Shown one piece after another: positions 51,893-63,321 of a stretch of 64,000 nucleotides of DNA. Positions within the stretch are counted from its first letter, which is position 1. Every line of letters starts with the position of its first letter. A program made the translations under genes and the position numbers. The stretch spans positions 53,896,339 to 53,960,338 of the forward strand of contig OZ023214.1 of the NCBI GenBank assembly GCA_963995525.1. Direction: 5' to 3'. Below the pieces are notes generated by a model. That model was not told the origin of the DNA, did not search any database, and saw nothing but the letters and a program-made list of their open reading frames with translations. The stretch is from Escarpia spicata (lineage: Eukaryota > Annelida > Polychaeta > Sabellida > Siboglinidae).

Positions 51893-54526
51893 TATATTGT
51901 GTATGTTAAAGGCCATATAAACAGCTACTCATGAATATATATATATACCATGATTAAATCTGGGAAAATGTAAGACTCGTAATATATTAATAAGTTAACA
52001 TTTGAGAGTAAATCAAAAAGGACATTATGAAACAACTACCTAGGTATTTATTTTGTTTATGTTGATGTGTCGGATCAGGTGAACAAACATTTTAGGTGTC
52101 ATTTTGCAATTTAAAAAGCCTGATTTTTGTCTACACGTATGACATACAATGAGTCAGGTATTTTTTTATTTTAGAAACATTTTGTTAGGTGTGGATATCC
52201 TTTACAAGATCAATAACCTTGAAGTATAACTAAAAACATGTGAACATTGATGATATTATTTGGTAAGTAGACTGCAAGACAGACATTTTAATGAATGTGT
52301 TACAATACAAAAAATACTTACAGAAAAAACAGGAAATTTATCTTTAAACTGGTATTTAAAGCTATTATATTGTACATTAAACCTACTTGAATATGTAAAT
52401 TATGACGCTGCAAATGTAGTTTTACTGTGTGTTTTATGCAACGAGGGGAATATCATGTTTGTCTCATGCATAACAGCCAGGGGATCACTATCTTTAATGT
52501 CTCATGAATTCATAACTATGAGGAGCATTAAAATTCTGTTCTGGTTTCATCAAATATCTTATAGTGTGACTCGGAATTCACAAAAATATCACCATTTCAG
52601 AATATTTTAGTTTTTGACCTGGTTTACACAAATTTTATGTTATTTTGAAACACTCCAATTGCATATTTAGAGTTCAGTTCTCAAGAAGGGGAACCTAAGC
52701 TCGGTTGAGGAGGCAAGTATGTGTGAAGGGCCTTTATTCTCAATTATTATATTCATTTTGTGTTCCGTATAAATACAGTTAATGTTTCCTGCAGTCAGTG
52801 TGGCCTAAATGTTATGGTACTCGACCTATAATTTAAATACAATTTCACAAGAGGACATTAATTTTTTTTCTTATCATCTGCTTATGGTACATGTTTACAA
52901 AAGTTTGTTAAATTCCTACACTTTAACTGAATTCTGTTATTGGTAAATTATGGAACTTTTGCAATGCAGATCAGATAAATAAAATATATTAAGGTTAGAA
53001 TACTTATTGTTTTTGCCTAAATGAGGGTGGTTGAGTTTGTGTGCTTGCTATGGGTTAACTATAGAACAAGAACAGGCAGTTTAATATTCTTACTTGTCTG
53101 AAAGTATTATAGCTATAACTATCAAACTTCAAGCAACGTGTGATGATTATATTATAAATCAAATAATATGAAGACAAAAATATTTTTTTATACTTCCCCC
53201 ATTTTTTTCTGAAAACGCACCCCCAAAACAACCTCGCTACTAGCCTACTGGTGTTGCTAATGTGGTGTTTTAATACACGTTGAAACCACATGGTTTCTGC
53301 ATTGTAAATAAAATATATTCCCACACAAACTTGTGGCACCCCCGGAGTCTGTATTTGGAAAATGGAAAAGCTGGCTATGGGCCTGTATGGGATATCATTG
53401 GCACGTGTTCACCTTTTTTAAGTGCAATAACAATTAATTTTAATTATGGTTGCAAGCTAGTGTAAGTGAAGTGATTGTAAATGCTGTGGATTACAAGTAA
53501 CACAGATAGGTTATTGATCAATAGTGGGGAATCCATCACTATGGTCAGATTGCTTTTTGAATTAACACAAGATATCCTGTTGTAGGACCTTAGTGTATAA
53601 ATATCCACAACAACATTGTTTTGACTCATGAGCCTGCTCTGTCTTGGACTGTAAACACTTCTGTTATATGGGATAGCAATAAGAGTATCAATATTACCAG
53701 TACATCTTTTCAGGATACATTACACAAAAACATCTTCAACATTACGCAAAGACAACTACATTAAGAAGACTATGAGGACATGAGAAAAAGTGATGTTATT
53801 AGAAAATAATACATACAACACAAGACAAAAGGAATCCAGCACAGAGAATGTACATGGTCTGTGAGAACTGCTGGCAGATGTAGCCCCACACAAAGCCAAC
53901 AACCTGTAAATATCAAAACAATCATTACACAATTACTCCTATCAGATTATCTATTTACTAGATACTGCTATACATAGGAATGTCTGACTGTTGGTGTGAT
54001 TATGATGGCCCATTCATATATGTACACAAAACCTGACATGGTTGTAGTAGTTTGCTCACGTCAATAATGCTATAGAAAAGTGCTACTCCAAACATTTATT
54101 AGACACTGTGAACTGGAGTTGTGAATGAGTAAGGAATAAACAAAGAATGTTATGTTTCAGGTAATGGGCCCAAAAAAGTTAGGTAGGGAAATATTTGTTT
54201 TATTACTTTTTTATACTGGAGTAGACCTACAACATTCATGTCAACATTTTATTACACTGAAATGACAATAGTGTGAGTTCTGTGTACATACTGTGGTATC
54301 ACCTGTCATACGACCACATAATGGGAGTAAATTGAAGTAACACAACATTTAAACAAGTGGTTACTGTATACTTATGGGTTGCTTGTACCAAGTATTGGAA
54401 TCTATCTAAAGTTATTGAATTGTATAAAACTATCAACATAACTAATTAAATGAACATTTCACTTACTGCAAACAATATAATTATGACTTGAAATGTTCTC
54501 TCCGCACGTTTCTGACCATCAAAATC
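50062..54526 (-). CDS. SPCS1: SPCS1, signal peptidase complex subunit 1: gene overview, first exon not found
   Basis: Three - strand exons (54526-54467, 53903-53817, 50187-50062) join in phase 0 into 90 residues and TAA. The product is the ER-membrane accessory subunit SPCS1, which helps signal peptidase discriminate substrates. Visible hallmarks: DFDGQKRAERTFQ (family D-[FY]-x-GQ-x-AE), a first membrane segment VIIILFAVVGFVWGYI, a second MYILCAGFLLSCVLTL, then the signature TLPPWPIYR. The cytosolic tail ends in SNKSKGKKK. The usual length is about 100 residues, so only the start methionine and about ten residues are missing; these would be in a small exon upstream (right) of 54526, which I could not identify. 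Promoter not located. Convergent with the CCDC150-like gene. Confidence 0.92.
50600..51420 (+). mobile_element. Non-LTR retrotransposon fragment, C-terminal part of ORF2
   Basis: In shifted frames: FVYLGRPVCGDRNSDTDIR then GIKAGANTWRKVEGVMGDRR, TYMYGLETMTLTEKQQERV, SRLKWAGHVKRMGERLA and EGKRRRGRP. This order (YLG, DI, WRK, YG.ET, GHV.RM, RGRP) is the typical end of an RTE/craniate-RTE-like or related non-LTR ORF2. It lies in SPCS1 intron 2, antisense to it, with stops and frame breaks. Confidence 0.75.
51450..51605. repeat. Dispersed repeat, copy 1
   Basis: aaaaagttgctgaacggttt to aaatggagaacatgtgtaag is nearly identical to 59826-59957, differing at about 10 positions. It directly follows the ORF2 fragment here and so may be the 3' UTR of that element. 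Confidence 0.85.
51606..53816. other. Left part of SPCS1 intron 2, AT-rich
   Basis: Contains the hairpin at 51831-51932 and the short dispersed repeat at 52993-53057 (copy of 23451-23515). Otherwise no exon or element recognised; the 116-codon frame at 52260 is AT-rich and lacks any motif. Confidence 0.55.
51831..51932. repeat. 31-bp inverted repeat around a (TA)n loop
   Basis: Left arm atgagtacctgtttacatgg + cctttaacata (51831-51861); right arm 51902-51932 is its complement with about three mismatches. The loop is (TA)n and TATTATATTGTG. It could form a stable hairpin in DNA or RNA. Confidence 0.85.
53817..53903 (-). CDS. SPCS1: SPCS1, exon spanning both membrane segments (29 codons)
   Basis: Acceptor gatatttacag, then VVGFVWGYICQQFSQTMYI, then LCAGFLLSCV, and donor gtatgt. 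The loop QQFSQT between the membrane segments corresponds to EQFGWT in human. Phase 0 at both ends. Confidence 0.93.
53904..54466. other. SPCS1 intron 1 of the visible part, no feature
   Basis: 560 bp AT-rich intron between the two upstream SPCS1 exons; nothing else seen. Confidence 0.65.
54467..54526 (-). CDS. SPCS1: SPCS1, exon encoding residues before and into membrane segment 1 (20 codons)
   Basis: On the - strand, acceptor tttcttttgcag, then DFDGQKRAERTFQVIIILFA and donor gtaagt. Phase 0 at both ends. It matches the DYKGQKLAEQMFQGIILF region of the human protein. Confidence 0.92.
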
Positions 54527-56592
54527 CTGCAAAAGAAATCCGTTTTTATAATACTGTATATGAAAGTGTAAGTACTTTTAGATGCAGGAAAACAAAATTT
54601 TAGGGCTGAATATAGCATTATATATATTGCCACTTTAAAAAACAATACCAAAAGTCAAAAACCTACAAATTTGTGATTTTATTACTACATTGGGTCGTTT
54701 CCAGGGCTGCCTCCAATTATACAAAATCAAATCAATTACTTTTCATTTATTTCAATTACAATTACACTTCTAAAATGTTTAAATAAATTACAATCACACC
54801 AATAAGGTTTCAATTACAGATGCGTTAATGGGACCTACCAAAAAGTTTATCAATGATATTGCATACACAGTATGTAGGGCCGAACGGGTCAATCATGTAG
54901 TAGAATTGATTGAAACAGATGGTCTCTATTTGAATGTAATAACAATTATAAATACAAATTGAATTGAAGTAACTAAGTGAGGCACAAAGATATTTTTGTA
55001 TAATGAAATACAGTTTTTCCACACAGATGACAATTGAAACCACAAAGGCTTCCCTTCAAAAGGCATATTTTCCCAATCAGAAACCTCTAGTTAATATCCC
55101 TAGTTGCAAGTAATTAAAACACTGTACTCCCTTGGCTTGTTAAATTAAGCCAGGAAATATGTACTAAAACACCTTTGTTGCTCTCAGAAGAGCTAGCTGC
55201 TAGTCTTCACCTTAAGAGATACTGTGATTCAGACTAGTATAAGCATTTAGCAGTGGTACCATGCAGCCTGGTTAAAGAACAAAGGGGATATTGACCTTTG
55301 TACAGTGACAGGTGCTAATGCACCCTCTGAGTAAACAGTTTTCTTGGACACTGCCCTGGAGGGTAATTAGTACTATTTGGCAAATGACCATTGGAGTCAC
55401 AACTTAGACATTGGGTAGATTGAAAACAATCTGTGGGAGAGCTGTTTTTAAGTAGTTTTAGACAAAGCATGTTATGTCAGAAAACTACGTAACTGATTGT
55501 AATTGGTGTAATTGTTTAAATCACACAAAATAATCAATTACAAATAATTTCAAAACCAGAATCAATTACAATTACAGCATTTGTCTGTAATCAATTACAC
55601 ATGCAATTACAATTATGTAATTTGATCCTGCACTGGACTTGTCAAATCAAATCACCAGATTTTTAGAAACTCACACTGTATTTTCATATCTCTTCAATGT
55701 TTTAATTAGGTATTCCGCAATTACCCAAATTTTTAGGTTCCTACTCAGGACTGGGTTCCCGACAGTCAGAAAGGTATTTCTGATGAGACAATGTCAGAAA
55801 TGATCAGAAACAAGTTTCTGACAGGGTTTCTGATATAAACTTACCCAGCATTATATACGGAACACCAGTGATGGTGGCAGTGAATGATTTTGTTTGTAAA
55901 TAATGTAATTTTTACATATTATGACACCGTTTTAAATCTTCTTCTGGTATACTGCCTAGCCTGAACTTGCGGTGGTTATCTGGCAGGCAAACAGGAACTA
56001 GGCTTATATGGACAGAGTGAAATTTAAACAAAATTACACAAATGTGTAAATAAATAAAAAATGGGCCAAGTGGCCCTGAAGTCCGTTGGACTAATACGTC
56101 TATGTGACCCCGGCTGACCAAATGAGTGATAAGTCGGAAAACAAATTGTAACATTGTTTTCTTACATCCTTGTAAAGGTTTGGTAGGGTGCTTTACACGG
56201 TTTAAAAAATTATGACTGCTACAAAAATTTTTGAAGTTATGGGTAGGAGTCAAAAAATGAAAATGAAGAAAACGGCTGTTGAAGTTTTACATTATATATG
56301 CAAATGGATTGCATGGAAATATTACATGCACAACATTCAAATGTGGCACACAGTATGTAATATGTATGTTATGTTGCAATGATACATTGGAAGTACAAAT
56401 GTGTTGCTACAAAGACTTATCAAATTATGCCAGATTATGTCTTTATGTGTAAAACTAAGAGGACAGATTATTTGAGAGCAAAAGGTAGACTCACTGTTTG
56501 ACACAGTTAAAAACCTACAGGCAACTGTCCAGTTTACTAGGGGTCTCGTAGGTTTTTTTGAATTTGCATATTTTTGGCACGCTTTTCGGGAT
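54527..56592. other. Upstream intron of SPCS1, no exon recognised
   Basis: The first SPCS1 coding exon should be somewhere to the right of 54526. I could not find a short frame ending in a methionine-like PTHM pattern before a donor. 55480-55620 is rich in ATTACAATTA-type motifs. 56495-56545 (acctacaggcaactgtccag, aggggtct) resembles 59385-59420. Confidence 0.5.
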
Positions 56593-57983
56593 GTGACGTC
56601 ACTTATGACTCAAACTCGCATCAGGCCGACCCTTTCCATGCATTCAGAGCATGTTTACAAGTATAGCTTTTGGGTCGAAACGAGCGTCAGAACGAGTTAT
56701 TGTGCAATATTCCGAAGTAATAGAAACACTAGTCATAGAGGAACAAACATTTATCTTACGGTTTCAAAACAACGAATGCGAATGGGCCTACAAGTCGACT
56801 GCCGGTAGGTTTCGCCGAGCTTCGGCTCGTTTTCAGAATTATATATCGAATGCAACCAACGAGAGATAATCTACACCAATAAACATACATAGCAATCAGA
56901 TATTGTATCCAGCTACAGAAAGTAATGTGTATAATCTCATAATATCACTAGAATATCGATATATGAAGGAGTTTACAATTTATCATAACAACTTAAATCA
57001 GTCAGTGAATTTCCGCTAGTCCCGCTAGCTCAGTGGGTAGGCACGTTGGTTACTTGTCGCTTATTTTACAATCGGGCGACGCCGGTTCAATCCTGACAGC
57101 ATGCAAACCATTGATTTTCTTTACACTTTTTTTGTTTATGTTTTCACGAAGTAATGTAAACAAAATCATTTTATACTATAATGCACTGTTTGTAAATAAT
57201 TTTTATTGTTGTAGTAATTATTTATTCGCCACCAAAATGAAAATATGGTCATTATATAACGATGTTTCTAAATTTAATTTATCCAAACAAATATAATATG
57301 TAATAGATATATAATTTATTAATTGTAAATATATTGTACGGTAATATATGTAATTATATGTGAAAACAGATTGTGATCTGTCTGGATAAATACAATTTAG
57401 AAACATCGTTTTATATATAATGACCATATTAAAATTTTTGTGGCGAATAAATAATTACAAACATTTTTTTTTTACAAACTGCATTATGGTATAAAAAAAA
57501 GTAACCAACGTGCCCACCCAATGAGCTAGCGGGACCAGCGGAAATTCTCCGACTGATTTAAGTTATGATCAATTGTACAACTCCTTCATATATCGATATT
57601 CTAGTGATATTATGAGATTATACACGTTACTTTATGTAACTGGATACAATAAATATTTGCTATGTATGTTTATTGGTGTAGATTATCTCCCATTGGTTGC
57701 ATTCGATATAATTATTCTGAAAACGAGCCCAAGCTCGGCAAAACCTACCAGTAGTTGACTTGATGGCCCATTCGCATTCGTTGTTTTGAATAAAATTTGA
57801 TTCATGTGAAACCGTAAGATAAATGTTTGTTCCTCTGTGATGACTAGTGTTTGTATTACGTCAGAATATTGCACAATAACTCATTCTGACGCTCGTTTTG
57901 ATCCAAAAGCTATCCTTGTAAACATGCTTTGAATGCATGGAAAGGGTCGGCCTGATGCGAGTGTGTGTCATAAGTGATGTCAC
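56593..57983. mobile_element. 1.4-kb fold-back (palindromic) element
   Basis: The left arm (56593-57285) and right arm (57383-57983) are inverted copies with a loop of about 100 bp. Terminal bases are gtgacgtcacttatgac / gtcataagtgatgtcac. Both arms carry the same peptide-like stretch (EEQTFILRF, ISNATN) and the tRNA-like A-box gctagctca-tggg. The left arm has about 100 bp more, containing a B-box. Confidence 0.88.
57016..57098 (+). repeat. tRNA-like sequence with A and B boxes in the fold-back arm
   Basis: gtcccgctagctcagtgggt gives an A-box, and ccggttcaatcc (57082-57093) a B-box, 45-50 bp apart. The acceptor ends (GTCCCGC and TGACAGC) do not pair and the anticodon arm is not formed, so this is a tRNA relic or SINE head, not a tRNA gene. 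Confidence 0.6.
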
Positions 57984-58554
57984 GATACCATGTGATCGCC
58001 TAGCCCATTAAAATTTAATTTTCCGCGGGAATCGCTTCACAGACGGGCTTAAAATCGAATTTATGTTACAAATGTATTTTTCTGTATTTGTTTAATGTTG
58101 TCAAATGTTACATACAATGTTAAACTTTGTGTACACATGGAAAACGGATTTTAGCTAATGCATTATTTTTATTTCCTTTAATGCCATCTGTTGACACAAG
58201 CTACTACCAGTGACCAATTACAGACTAGTCACAGTTTCCATCAAACACTAGCAGGCAGAGAATCTTAGCTCCACAGCTGGGTGTAATACAAAACCAGAGC
58301 AGCCACTGATTCATGGTCAAGTAGATTAGCTCAATGCACCAACTAAGACAATATACAACACTGTGAGTGTCCAGAGGGAGGCCTAAGCAGTGTCCTCATT
58401 GCTGAATAAATCAATTAAACCTGCCAAGTGGGTGACATTCTGCAAAACTGTTCATTAATCCTTAGTGATTGTTCAGAACATCAGACTGACCATATACCTA
58501 AACAAAGCGAATGTAATAGGTGAAGAACAGGCAGTGTTCAGATAGGGGTATTGG
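57984..58554. other. Flank of the fold-back element, unassigned
   Basis: 58204-58265 (gtgaccaattacagactagt...) is weakly repeated at 59448-59505 (gtgaccaattaaagattagt...), bracketing the reverse-transcriptase fragment. Confidence 0.45.
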
Positions 58555-58960
58555 TTGAATTGTATTTGTCTTGATGCAAAAGGCTTTATTGTGCCTTCAT
58601 CGATTATAAGAAAGCATTTTGATTTAGTAGACCAGTCCTCACTGTGGTCTAAGATAATTTCATGCGGTATTAATGGTAATGTGTTGAAAGTTGTATACAA
58701 CATGTACAAAAATGCTAAATCATGTATAAATCAGGGCCAGGCTGTGTCCGCCTTCTTCTCATGTGATGTAGAAGTATGGCAAGGAGAAAACTTGTGTCCT
58801 TTGTTATTTGCTATTTACCTGAATAATTTTGAACACTGTTAGTCACAATTATAACGGACTTGACATGGCACCTGGTAAAATTTACAACAACCTTAGTGAT
58901 GATGATGTAGAAAATGTATGTTCTACTATATGCTGATGACACTAGAATGATTCAATCAAA
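58555..58960 (+). pseudogene. Non-LTR reverse-transcriptase fragment
   Basis: In two frames: KHFDLVDQSSLWSKIISCGI, LKVVYNMYKNAKSCINQGQA, VWQGENLCPLLFAIYLN, then LLYADDTRMIQ at about 58922-58954. These are RT blocks A, B and C with the YADD box present but out of frame with block B. No endonuclease or C-terminal parts. It is a different family from the two LINEs at the left. Confidence 0.8.
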
Positions 58961-58999
58961 TACAGATTTCTTGCTTGTGTATAGCGGAACTATGTCAAC

Positions 59000-59395
59000 T
59001 CTTCTAATGGTTGACATTTGGTTGTTTCAGGTGTCAACTATATTGTGAATCTGTAATTATTAGTCTATATTGATACAACTGATTTACACAGTACCATGTC
59101 TACACAAGGCAGGCAAGCGTAAACAGAACAGTAGAATGCATTTGATATTAATAAAGTGTAGGGTATTTCACTCTATAGCTGTCCAGAATATTAATTTTCT
59201 ATGTTTATCACCTACAGGTGACAGAATATTAATTTTCTATGTTTGTCACCTACAGTTTTTCTACAGACAATACATCTTTAACCAACAGACACCACAGTCA
59301 CACCATTTTATAATAATTAAATGAACATCAAAATAAACACAACAGCAATTATAGAAAATCAATAGTTTTGAAGATACAGTTTAAAAGTTTTAGGC
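59000..59395. mobile_element. Fragment homologous to the right half of the piggyBac-like element
   Basis: The stretch gttgacatttggttgtttca through gaagatacagttt is collinear with 61832-62250. It has no TTAA-bounded ends of its own that I can see. Confidence 0.7.
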
Positions 59396-59825
59396 AACTG
59401 TTCAGTCTAACAGGGGTCAAGTGTGTCTACTCTGGCTGGCCCCTGTGACCAATTAAAGATTAGTCAAGGTCTCAATGGAAGAATAGCACTAGGCTGCAGA
59501 GTTTAGTCATGCTGCTGGCTTTCTGGCACATTAAACAAAATCTCCTGTTGGGGGTGGTCTCAAGGGCCCTTCTCAAAACCACATCACTAAATAATGTAAA
59601 ACTTTGGCACTTTGGGGGCCCCTTAGGTGCCCTTAGAATGATTCAATCAAATACCTATTTCTTGTATATAGTGGCAGCACCCTAAGATACATCTATGCAA
59701 AATTAGAAAAAAAGTTGAAAAGTTTTTGAAAAAATAGGCAAAAGGTTACATTTTTACCAGTTTTGGGGTCCTTGGAGGCCCAAGGGAGCCTTTAAAATTA
59801 TTCAATCAAATACAGATTTCTCGTG
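59396..59825. other. Unassigned repeat-derived sequence
   Basis: Contains an internal repeat of ttcaatcaaatac followed by atttcttg (59642 and 59803, also 58950) in a context of tttggggtcc. No coding signal. Confidence 0.5.
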
Positions 59826-59957
59826 AAAAAGTTGCTGAACGGTTTCTGAGATACGGCAGCTAACAGTGGATGTCGGACGCAGAGTGATGGCAATAGTCCC
59901 TTGAACCTTCAGGCCAAGACTAAAAAGGCGAAGGAAAAATGGAGAACATGTGTAAGC
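59826..59957. repeat. Dispersed repeat, copy 2
   Basis: Second copy of 51450-51605; see that entry. Confidence 0.85.
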
Positions 59958-61280
59958 GACTAAAAAGGAAATATGTGCATAAGAGCTTGTTTTCTACAAT
60001 TGTGGATATTACAATGTTTGGTTGTTGTTCTTGAAGGCATCCAGACAGTTTAGTTTAACAGTACGTTGAGGGAGTGAATTCCAAAGTTGAATGGTATTGG
60101 GAAAAAATTATATACAAATTAAATTATATCGACAATAGCACTGGCCCAGCGCCTTTTTTGAGGCTGTTGGGCCAGTTCGGGCCACAAGTTTTCAGTCCGA
60201 TTGACCACCATCATGTTTCTGGTAACCTGACCATACCTAGAAAAATAGGAGAACCTTAAAGCCTAATTTTTTTATTTGATATTTAAATCAGTGTTTGCTT
60301 TGTTACATTTTTGTTATAACTAATTAAATAATGGCAAACTCAGTAATGCGTATATGATGACATGTATGCACTGCCAAACTCATTTGTATCCGCCCGCATG
60401 TCTGTTGAATGGTGGGGTCATTCATTATTCACCCATTAAGCGGTCTTGTTACACATTGGCTACGGATGGCAGGCAATCTCAACTCTGTCTGCATGATAAA
60501 ACGCTAGTGCATATAATATTCCATAATGGAAAGGCATCAAGGAAATTTGTTATACTGTCAAACATTTCATAGCATTGCTAAAGACCATGGCTGCAGCGGT
60601 GGATCTTGTAATACAGCTGTGCCTTGGGCGGAATAAGAACAAGGACTCTGTTTACACTGTCTCACACAGATGCGTTGTTTATATTAGCATCGGTCATAAT
60701 GATATCTTGATACACATGGTATCGGCATTCAGATGTACATTTATCATGGTATAATGTGCCTGATCCTGGCAATACCGGCTTTATCATAGAATTTCAGGCA
60801 CAGCCAAAACCAAGAAATGCTTTTGATGTGCTGAGGACAGCCAGCTAAAGTATCAAGCTGCCAGATAAAAATAGGTCGGTGACGTCTCAGATTTTGCATT
60901 AACAGCAGATTGCAGAGTGATGCCATGATTAAAAATCTTCATTTAACTTTGCGTTATCACTTACAGTCGGTATCTTAATACTGTAAACGATGCGCACAAA
61001 TAAAAACTTCGGAAAAGTCAGCATGACGTCGCGTTAGCGTGTTAACTAGCCAATAATTACATATTAGTTATGTTATTGGTAATATTACATGACTGGTTAA
61101 TGCATATCTATTACCTTAATAAATGTGGTTTTAGAACTTGCATAAATTATACAAATATCTTCATAATCATTGACATTAACGCCTTTTCTTGAAATGTGTT
61201 GGTCTGTTGCGGTAGTACAGTAATTAGCCATTATCAAGAGTTATTAATTATATTATTATTAAATCAATGGTTATGTATAT
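59958..61280. other. Intergenic sequence, no recognised feature
   Basis: Several short open frames (60074, 60354, 60744) without motifs. 60980-61050 has CpGs (gacgtcgcgttagcg) and could hold a promoter, but nothing ties it to a gene. Confidence 0.5.
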
Positions 61281-62346
61281 TTAACCCATTAGACCCCGCG
61301 CGTCCGAAAGCGTCCAGGTGTTTTCTCACCAGAGCGCCCGAATGCGTCCGGTGGAGATAAAGCATCTAGCGGTGGCCCCATCGTACGGATACTTAAGATA
61401 CTAATACTGGCTGATTCCTTGACATCTGAGCTATGAATTGTGGGTATTTTCGACATGGGCTTGCATTGAAAAAAATTTAGTTTTTTGCGATAGAAGTTCG
61501 CCACCTGTGGACCTTCAAAAATGGCGGCGCCTTGGACATCATAGTTGTTTACTAATGACGAAGTTTGCGCTATTATTTCGTAGGATGGGACATTTCTGAC
61601 ACTGAACTAAAGGTAAGTTGACATTACGTTCAAAAGGCAACTGAATGAGCGATAAAATGGATGACTTGGCCTTGGGTTTTGTTTATGTTTCTTTGTTCAA
61701 GTTTGGCCACCGTCAGTTGGGTTTTCGGCACGAAGACTGCTGTTTATATGTCACTATATGAAAATTATGTCTTTTTTATTAGAATACATATATATGATTA
61801 GAGTACGTATTCTAATTCAATTGTTCTAATAGTCAACATTTGGTTGTTTCAGGTGTCAATATGCTAGTGATCACAATGTCAACACTGACAAGTGACGTTG
61901 ACGTGACACAGAAGCCATATGTAGGATGACAGCAACCAAGATAGAAGACTTATAAAGCTGTGTTTGCTGTCTATATTTATACAAAGTGAACTGATTTATA
62001 TTGTTTCATGTCTAAGCAAGGCATGGCAAGTGTAAATACACAGTAGAATGCATTTGATGTCAATAAAATGTATGATATTCCACTCTATAGTTGTCCAGAA
62101 TATAAATTTTCTACGTTTGTCACCAATAAATAACAACATATATTTAACCAATCAACACCACAGTCACATCATTTTAAAGATAATTCAATGGACATCAAAT
62201 TAAACACAACTTGCAATTATAGAAAATCAATAGTTTTGAAGATACAGTTTACAAACTGCTGGCACCCAGAAATGTTGAGATCTGTGGCAGCAGCCTGGGG
62301 AACAGAGACACATGCCAATATAACTGGCTGGGGTCTAATGGGTTAA
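61281..62346. mobile_element. piggyBac-like non-autonomous transposon with intact TTAA duplication
   Basis: TTAA at 61281-61284 and 62343-62346 flank perfect 13-bp inverted repeats CCCATTAGACCCC (61285-61297) and GGGGTCTAATGGG (62330-62342). TTAA duplication and CCC-starting ends are piggyBac traits. The 1,058-bp interior has no transposase but keeps a donor-like aaaggtaagttg (61611) and an acceptor-like ggttgtttcag (61855), suggesting an intron of a lost transposase gene. Confidence 0.88.
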
Positions 62347-62749
62347 CACCATAATTCATGTGGTTTTACGGCTTGCATAAATTATACAAATATCTTCCTA
62401 ATCATGGACATTATGGCCTTTTACTGAAATGTGTCGGTCTATCGAGGTAGCGTGCCAATTAGCCAATATTGACTTATTAATTAAGTTATTTTTAAATGAC
62501 GTTAATATATATTTATTACCACAATTGTTACTCTGGTTATACACCTTGCATGATATATATATAAATATATTCAGATTTTATTTTAATGTGTCAGTCTGTT
62601 GAGTGTGCATGCGACATAACTAAAATTAACTAATTAATTGCTTTAATTTGGTTATAATTAGTACTAAAGCTGACATTTTAAAGCAACTATTTATCCACAG
62701 AAAACACAAAAATGAGCCCATTTTCCCATTGTAAGATACACAAAAATTA
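62347..62749. other. Short AT-rich spacer between elements
   Basis: 62352-62420 (catgtggttttacggcttgc, ataaattatacaaatatctt) resembles 61120-61165 left of the piggyBac-like element, an old duplication across it. Otherwise nothing seen. Confidence 0.5.
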
Positions 62750-63175
62750 GGGTTTTACTAAAAGGCGCATGACCACGAAGCTGACAAACGACCACGCACG
62801 ACCAAGTAATATAATGTGTTGGTAGATAGTTCGGCCGTTGATGGTATATATATATATATATCATTTGGGTGTGCATTCTTAAAAATTTTGAATCTGTATT
62901 TCACTCAGAAGTTACACAATTTAGGCATTTTATCAAATTTTCGGATGAGCATTTAGTCTTGGCACAGTAGCGCCACCTGGCGAATGGAACCGGCGAGTTA
63001 CCACAAGCGATGATAAAAGTTGCAAATTTTGTTACTCTAATGTGAAGACTGAAGAACATATCTGAAATTTGGCGAGCTGCTCACACATACCTCCTACGTG
63101 CCACCAACAGCCCGCTTGGTTACCAACACTACATACATTTTGGTTGTGCGCCTTTTAAGTTTTAGTCATACCGCA
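62750..63175 (+). mobile_element. MITE copy X, inverted partner of 63322-63728
   Basis: Begins gggttttactaaaaggcgca + tgacca and ends ggttgtgcgccttttaagtt + ttagtca, its own imperfect terminal inverted repeat. The interior is the complement of copy Y (e.g. cacctggcgaatggaacc, ccacaagcgatgataaaagt). Confidence 0.85.
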
Positions 63176-63321
63176 AACAATTATGCTGCTTTGCCATCTT
63201 AAATTGCAATATATTTTGATATATTAAAGATAGTTCAATAAAATAAACAATTATATGATCCTTAAGCCCATTCCCAATGTACTAGCATGATTTTATTTTG
63301 TTGTTGAAGTGCCTACTAGCA

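Noticed and set aside
52260..52610. 116-codon frame
   Set aside because: AT-rich intronic sequence with no motif; antisense to SPCS1.
57016..57098. tRNA gene
   Set aside because: Has A and B boxes, but acceptor and anticodon stems do not form and it lies in a fold-back element.
60354..60572. 72-codon frame MMTCMHCQTHLYPP...
   Set aside because: Has a CxxC but no recognisable domain, no splice partners and no codon bias visible.
61520..61620. Start of a gene (ATG GCG GCG CCT TGG ... then aaag|gtaagt)
   Set aside because: Looks like a first exon, but the frame stops after seven codons and the whole segment lies inside the piggyBac-like element.
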